A stretch of 64,000 bases of DNA, from the NCBI RefSeq assembly GCF_039555335.1, contig NC_092646.1, positions 34,563,380 through 34,627,379 of the forward strand, read 5' to 3'. The stretch comes from Amphiura filiformis. Its lineage: Eukaryota; Echinodermata; Ophiuroidea; Amphilepidida; Amphiuridae. Under the pieces are notes generated by a model. The model was not told where the DNA came from. It searched no databases and was given only the letters and a program-made list of their open reading frames with translations. Below are positions 36,139 through 42,100 of this stretch, one piece after another. The position numbers and the translations under genes were made by a program. The number at the start of each line of letters is the position of its first letter. The stretch's first letter is position 1.

Positions 36139-39100
36139 ATTGATTGATTGATTGATTGCCTTACCTGGTCATAGTATTGCCTTCCATACATAATAGAACT
36201 TGTTGCAGTAGTTCCTTCTTCAAATGTAACGAACACACACCCTTCTTCGTAACCCACATCTTCGTTACCATTACATGTTCTATAGTAGGGGAAGTGGTTG
36301 GGGTAAAACTTGAGTGGTAACCCGTTGTAACCATAGGAACACCTGTACGGAGAGAAATGAAAAGAAAGTTAAAATAAATAGCTGTTGTAGCTTATAATTA
36401 AATATATATTATAGTGCGAGTTTTAAATAAAAAATATTGGGATAAGCTTCATTAGAGGCTCGCCGGAACTATCCTATATTTGACCCAACTTGTCAGGAAT
36501 TTAATTTGCGGTACCCAAACAGTCTTTTTGCCATACTTGATGTCCTTAACACAAAATACTAAAATATTTAGCCAGAATTAAACTCATCAACTGGTCCTAT
36601 ATTAAGAATCATGTTATTCGCAAACTACACTATTGTTAACAAAATAGGTCCAAGGTCATTTTGCACATTACATTTTACAAATACGATATTTACTTCGCAC
36701 TGTATAGTCGTGCGGAAGATTTTGTTCACGCTTATTCAACTGTATAGCTCTGAAATATCTGTGTAGAAGCTACAGAAGCGTAAACTGTCTCATTTGCATA
36801 ACAAGGAACCACGTTAGTAAGAGCCAACACCCTTAACTACATACAATAATATCAATTTAGTTGAGAGCGGATTTCTCATGCAGATTGTAAAAGGGTCAAC
36901 AAATAAATCTGCTCCTTTAAAATGTTTAATATTTTAATAATGGTTTGAGTACTTTCAGGAATTCATTAAAAAAAGAATAGCTAGCTCTATAAATGTATAG
37001 TTGATGTGTTACACAAAGAAGCCAAAAACCCACAAAGATTTAGTTATTACCTTTTTTACTATAGCCCGCTAACTGAGAGGCAGCTCGCAATAATATGTGT
37101 TAACAATTTGCAACAAAATTCCTGGTCATTTCCGGTTCCCCATACCTTAATCACTCCTCTCTCATGATATTAGCCTTAGAAAGTCAACTAAGTACAAGGA
37201 CTACATATTTAAAACCACCAGATGTTGCAACAGTGCAATGTCTGTCCTCTGCTGGTCGTGAGATGTTATTTGACTCAGCTTTCTCCTCGTGAAGTTAATG
37301 GAGAACAGGCCTGATTTGACCTCATTAATTTTTTTTCTGTAATATCCCACTCATTTTTGCAATGTGATTTCTAAATACATTTTTAAATGTATCACCGGTA
37401 TACATAAATTAAATATAATTACGCTGATGGTTATACTTTAATCATTTAATTGATTTATAATCAAACAAAACATTTTTCTAAAACATGTTTAATATGTTTT
37501 TATAAGGCAGATAAAGTTTAAATTAAACTAACTTATTTGCTCACAGCTTTTGTTCGGAACTTCCCAGACATGGCATATGTAGATAACCCAGTTGTTAACT
37601 GCGTTATACGATAGTAATTTAGTTGTAACCCTGGAATTGGTATGTTTGACCCGGATTTCCAACATTGTATGTGGGATCTGAACGTACTTTGAATGGGTGT
37701 GTTTATTAACGGGGTTAAATCGTAATTGATACAGCTACGAGTTTGAAAATTATATCTTACTGCACATATTAATAAGGACTTTTCAGTGAAAAGTCTATCA
37801 CTGAAAAGACTATCACCGAAAATGCGACTTCATAATATACACGGATTATAGTTGGTTTTGCATTAACTAACACTATCCAAAAAAAAAAAAAAGCACGTTC
37901 CTCATACTTTATTTCAAAATTTTATTGAATATTCCATACTGTCTCTGAATTCATCCAGGTATAATTAAATATAAAATTTAACTTATACGTTTTTGAGAGG
38001 CTACGGTATGACACGTTATCTGAGGTGCATCTTCAAACGGTCTTTTGATCTGGTGGCAATTGGTCTTTGACAAGAACAACCCAAGTCCAGGACTTGGGAC
38101 TTGGATCACATTCATTGAAATCCATTATGTATGAAAGAACAACCCACGTCCAGGGCTTGTAACACATTCCATTGTTGGAGAGTGACTTTTGAAAAAAAAG
38201 GGTTTAATCAAGGAAATTGTGTGGTCTATATTCCTTGGCAGTGTGCTTATCAACATACATTTATTTTGTAATATCTCACTAGTGGTACTCCCATTGCAAT
38301 ATTGTTGTCTTTGTATGGGATTCAAAAAACAACCTACCCAAGACCGGCGTATAAAATGAGCCCCACGAAGTCCCTGAAATGCTAAACGTCATACCTAATA
38401 CAGTTTAATCCCCTCATTTGCATGTAAAACTTGCCCTATTGACCAGGTAAATCTAACTAAAGGAATTAAACTGACACACTGTTTTCTCAAAATCACTTTC
38501 CATGGACTTGGGTGGGTTTGTATTCATGTATTCAATACCAAAATGTCATCTCTCTAACGTCGTGCAAAATACTAGAGTGAAAGATCCAAGAACCCTAATT
38601 AACAAAATGGCACCATGACAAACATGTAAAAAAAATGTTGGAAAGGCAGAATTCTTTTGTAATGCATGCAAATGAGCAAAGTTCGATTACGATATGCATA
38701 GCTAGATTGAAATAGTTTCATTTCGATATATTGACTGACAGACCGCACTTTGAATGGGTGTGCTTATAATTTGTATGTTTGAGATAGCTCTGTCTACATG
38801 GTATAGGTGTGAATGAGCATGATGAGTGGGCGTTATCTTAAAGTTAACATACACCGTTCACTATGTGATTAGATTCAAATCAGATACTGTTATGTACTCA
38901 AGTAGTTTAGAAACCTATTTTTTGTCAAATGTTTGAAATTGTGACTTAGACACGCTTTTTGTCATTGAACTGGTGGTAAATAAGTGGTTGATGGAAACGT
39001 ATCATCACCTTCAGCCGTAGAATAAGATACCAAACAATACGCGGATTTAGGGTTTCTCTACCGAAAGTCAATTTGTGCCGAAATGCCTTCCCATAATGCA

Positions 39101-42100
39101 ATACGCGTTTTGCATAACATTATATATAATTCGGAGGTTAATCAATATTCTTTGTTATGCAATACGCATATTGCATTGTGGGAAGGAATTTCGGCACAAA
39201 TTGACTTCCGGTAGAGAAACCCTAAATCCGCGTATTGGTCGAAACACTCATCTTCTGCGGATGATTTAAAATGCTCGCGAAAAACATCAAAATGAATTAT
39301 GAGTTTCACATGAACTGACACTGAGTTACGGTGTAAAATGTGTACGAAGGTCATATTCATCGGTAACTTAAGCTGGCCCGACATCCGTCTCATTTTCATA
39401 GTCAAAAACTAATCAATAATCCTATTGTTGAAGTGGATAATAAGCTTCTACCTTAGATGGCTATGGCTTTTAATAGCTCTGGTCTTTGTTTGCTTTTGCT
39501 AAATCCTGTTCAAGTGGTGGGTTACCAGGCATTGTATTTTGTACAGGTATGCATAACCAACAATTAACAATGAGAGAACTTTCTTAAACCTCGTTGACTT
39601 GGGGATGATTTAAAATGACCGCCAATTATGACTGTTTGATATTTATTGCCAGCAATGTGGAAAAAGAGACATATGTAAAAACGTAAAAAGCTATAATTTT
39701 GTTGAAGGAGCAAAGTTTATCAAACCATAACCCCGCTTCTGGATATTGTTTGAAGTCAAATGATATACAATTTTTAAGTTTATGATGTTTATTTTTTAAA
39801 CACGAAATAAAACAAAATTGACCGGGGAGGAATTTACGTCCTGTTATGTATCCATGGTCTAGACAATAGGCGTCATTAGCGACCATTTTAGTTCCTACAC
39901 TCTTAGAAAAAAAGGTGCAACTTAGAACCTTTTTTTGTTCTGTATGCAGAACCCTAAGCAGTGATAAGGTTCTATAAAGAATCTTAAAGCTTTAAATTGG
40001 TCCAGGGACGTTCTAATTCATAAATTCAGGGATTCATCACAAAGTTAAGAAAAGTCAAAAGTAGTGTTAACACTTTTTGGTACTAAGAATCATTTTCTTG
40101 GATAAAGAACCTTTTTACTGCTCCTTCGAGGGTTCTTTCTTAATGGTTTCTTAAAGGTTTTTAAAGCTCAAGGTTCTAAAAAAGAACCGCTTTCTTGGCT
40201 ACAGAACCATTGAAAACCAATAGTCGAATTCTAGATATTTACCAGCAAATTAGCTACTTGTTGCCTACATGACGCCTTCCTGTTGGTTCGTTATCATGGA
40301 GTAGTAGTATTCTAGATAGTTGTCGGTGAATTTGCTATTTGTTGCTTACCTGACAGCTTCCCACTGGTTTGTTACCATAGAGAAGTAGAATTCTTGATAG
40401 TTATCGGAGTCTCCTACAGGATCAGGATATTCATCAAAGAGACCCCAACGATAGTGGCCCCATTCGTGTACAAGTATTCGTCCTGAAACGTCGAAATTTA
40501 ATAAAAAATGTTAGATTTCTGATAAATTTGTATATAGTTCCTATTTTTGTATTTTTCGAACAAAAAACGATCAAATAACATCCCTCTTTAATAATGGGGT
40601 AAACGGGAGTTTCCGTTTATGCAAGGGGTGAAATTTCAAGTAAGGCCAGTGGCGTAGATTTCTTATTGACATTGGGGAGATGGTGTTGGAAAATTGTTCT
40701 CGAAAAGATGAATCCAGAATGAAGCTAAATTGGTGAAATATGATATAAAAGTGGTATAAATTCGCGTGAAAAATTTAACTTTTAGGATAAAATGGCCAAA
40801 TATGAGGTTACTTTGGTCATGGCACGTAGTTATTGGTAATCGATCAATACCTCTATTGAATTAATTTAAATTTAAATTAAGGTGGGTGGTAAATAATTGT
40901 ACATCGACGATAAAGTGCATGATGCAGTCATGTCTACAGTAGAATTCAATTCGACCTTTGCAGGACTTAAACCCCATTAAACGCTATTAAACCAAGATAA
41001 CACTCATTGAAAACAGCTCAACTGATTAAATCATATCTTCTCTGGTTAAATACACACATCATATGTTTCTGCTTTTACACGTACAATGGAGCAATGCGCT
41101 GGGATTATCCTTTCAGTTGGGTGAACGATTATAAAGCGAGCGCTAGAGAACTATTGTGTGTGGTCTTTGTTTACGAAATGAGACAATACGTGCTTATTGT
41201 TAACCAGCGTTCTTGAAAATGAGAAACATGGTGGTTTGCAGACTTAACACGGTTTGGAAATAATTTCTTCATATTTTTGGTGTTATCTGTCGTTTACATA
41301 TCCTTCCTAAAACACCAAAGTGCGAATATTTCCAAACATCTAAATTAGCTAAAAATTTAGGACATGTTACAAAACTATATTGTCTAGAATTTTAGAAGAG
41401 TACTTTTAATATTGGCCGGTTATTTTTCACACAGCGACGTTAACTAGGCAATGTACTATTACCTATAACATTAACTAAAACACCAAAGTGCGAATATTTC
41501 CAAACATCTAAATCAGCTAAAAATTTAGGACATGTTACAAAACTATATTTTCTAGAACTTTAGAAGAGTACTTTTAATATTGGCCGGTTATTTTTCACAC
41601 AGCGACGTTAACTAGACATATCCCCATACTTTTTACGTAGGCTATTTGTAGAGGTCACGCGTCAATGGGAAAGAGCACTGTGTATTATGTATAGGAAAAC
41701 GGACAGTAACTGCAGTATGGTACTTTTGTGTGCTTTTGATGAATAGCGTGTCGGTAAATCAAATCGGCACAAAGGAACAATGCGTTATGTAATCTATTGC
41801 GCCTCCACGGATATGATAGCTCCATGATATGGACCATCCCCCTATTGAAATATTGGGGGGATTTATCCCACGGGATCTACGCCTATCACTAAAGCCTGTT
41901 GATTACGATGTTTCGTCGAAAGCCGTTCAGATAAAATGTTTGTATAAGACTCCAATTATTTCAAATCCCAATCATTAAGGCTCGGAAGCTTATTTATTTG
42001 GAATGTATATTGTACATTATAGAGAGTAGAAAAAACACAAAGGATAATTAACATAATCCTCTTTACCTAATGGTCCATAAAAAAGCTCAACGTCTGGTTC

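Noticed and set aside
36046-36160. CRISPR-like regular repetition (here and in the minisatellites)
   Set aside because: There are no unique spacers between repeats, and the genome is eukaryotic with introns; these are simple and mini-satellites.
36003-36257. Frame with KQASKQAS-type repeats continuing from CLCA exon 4
   Set aside because: It reads past the exon 4 donor into the CTTG/ATTG tract; the phase-matched exon 5 shows that splicing occurs at 36,165.
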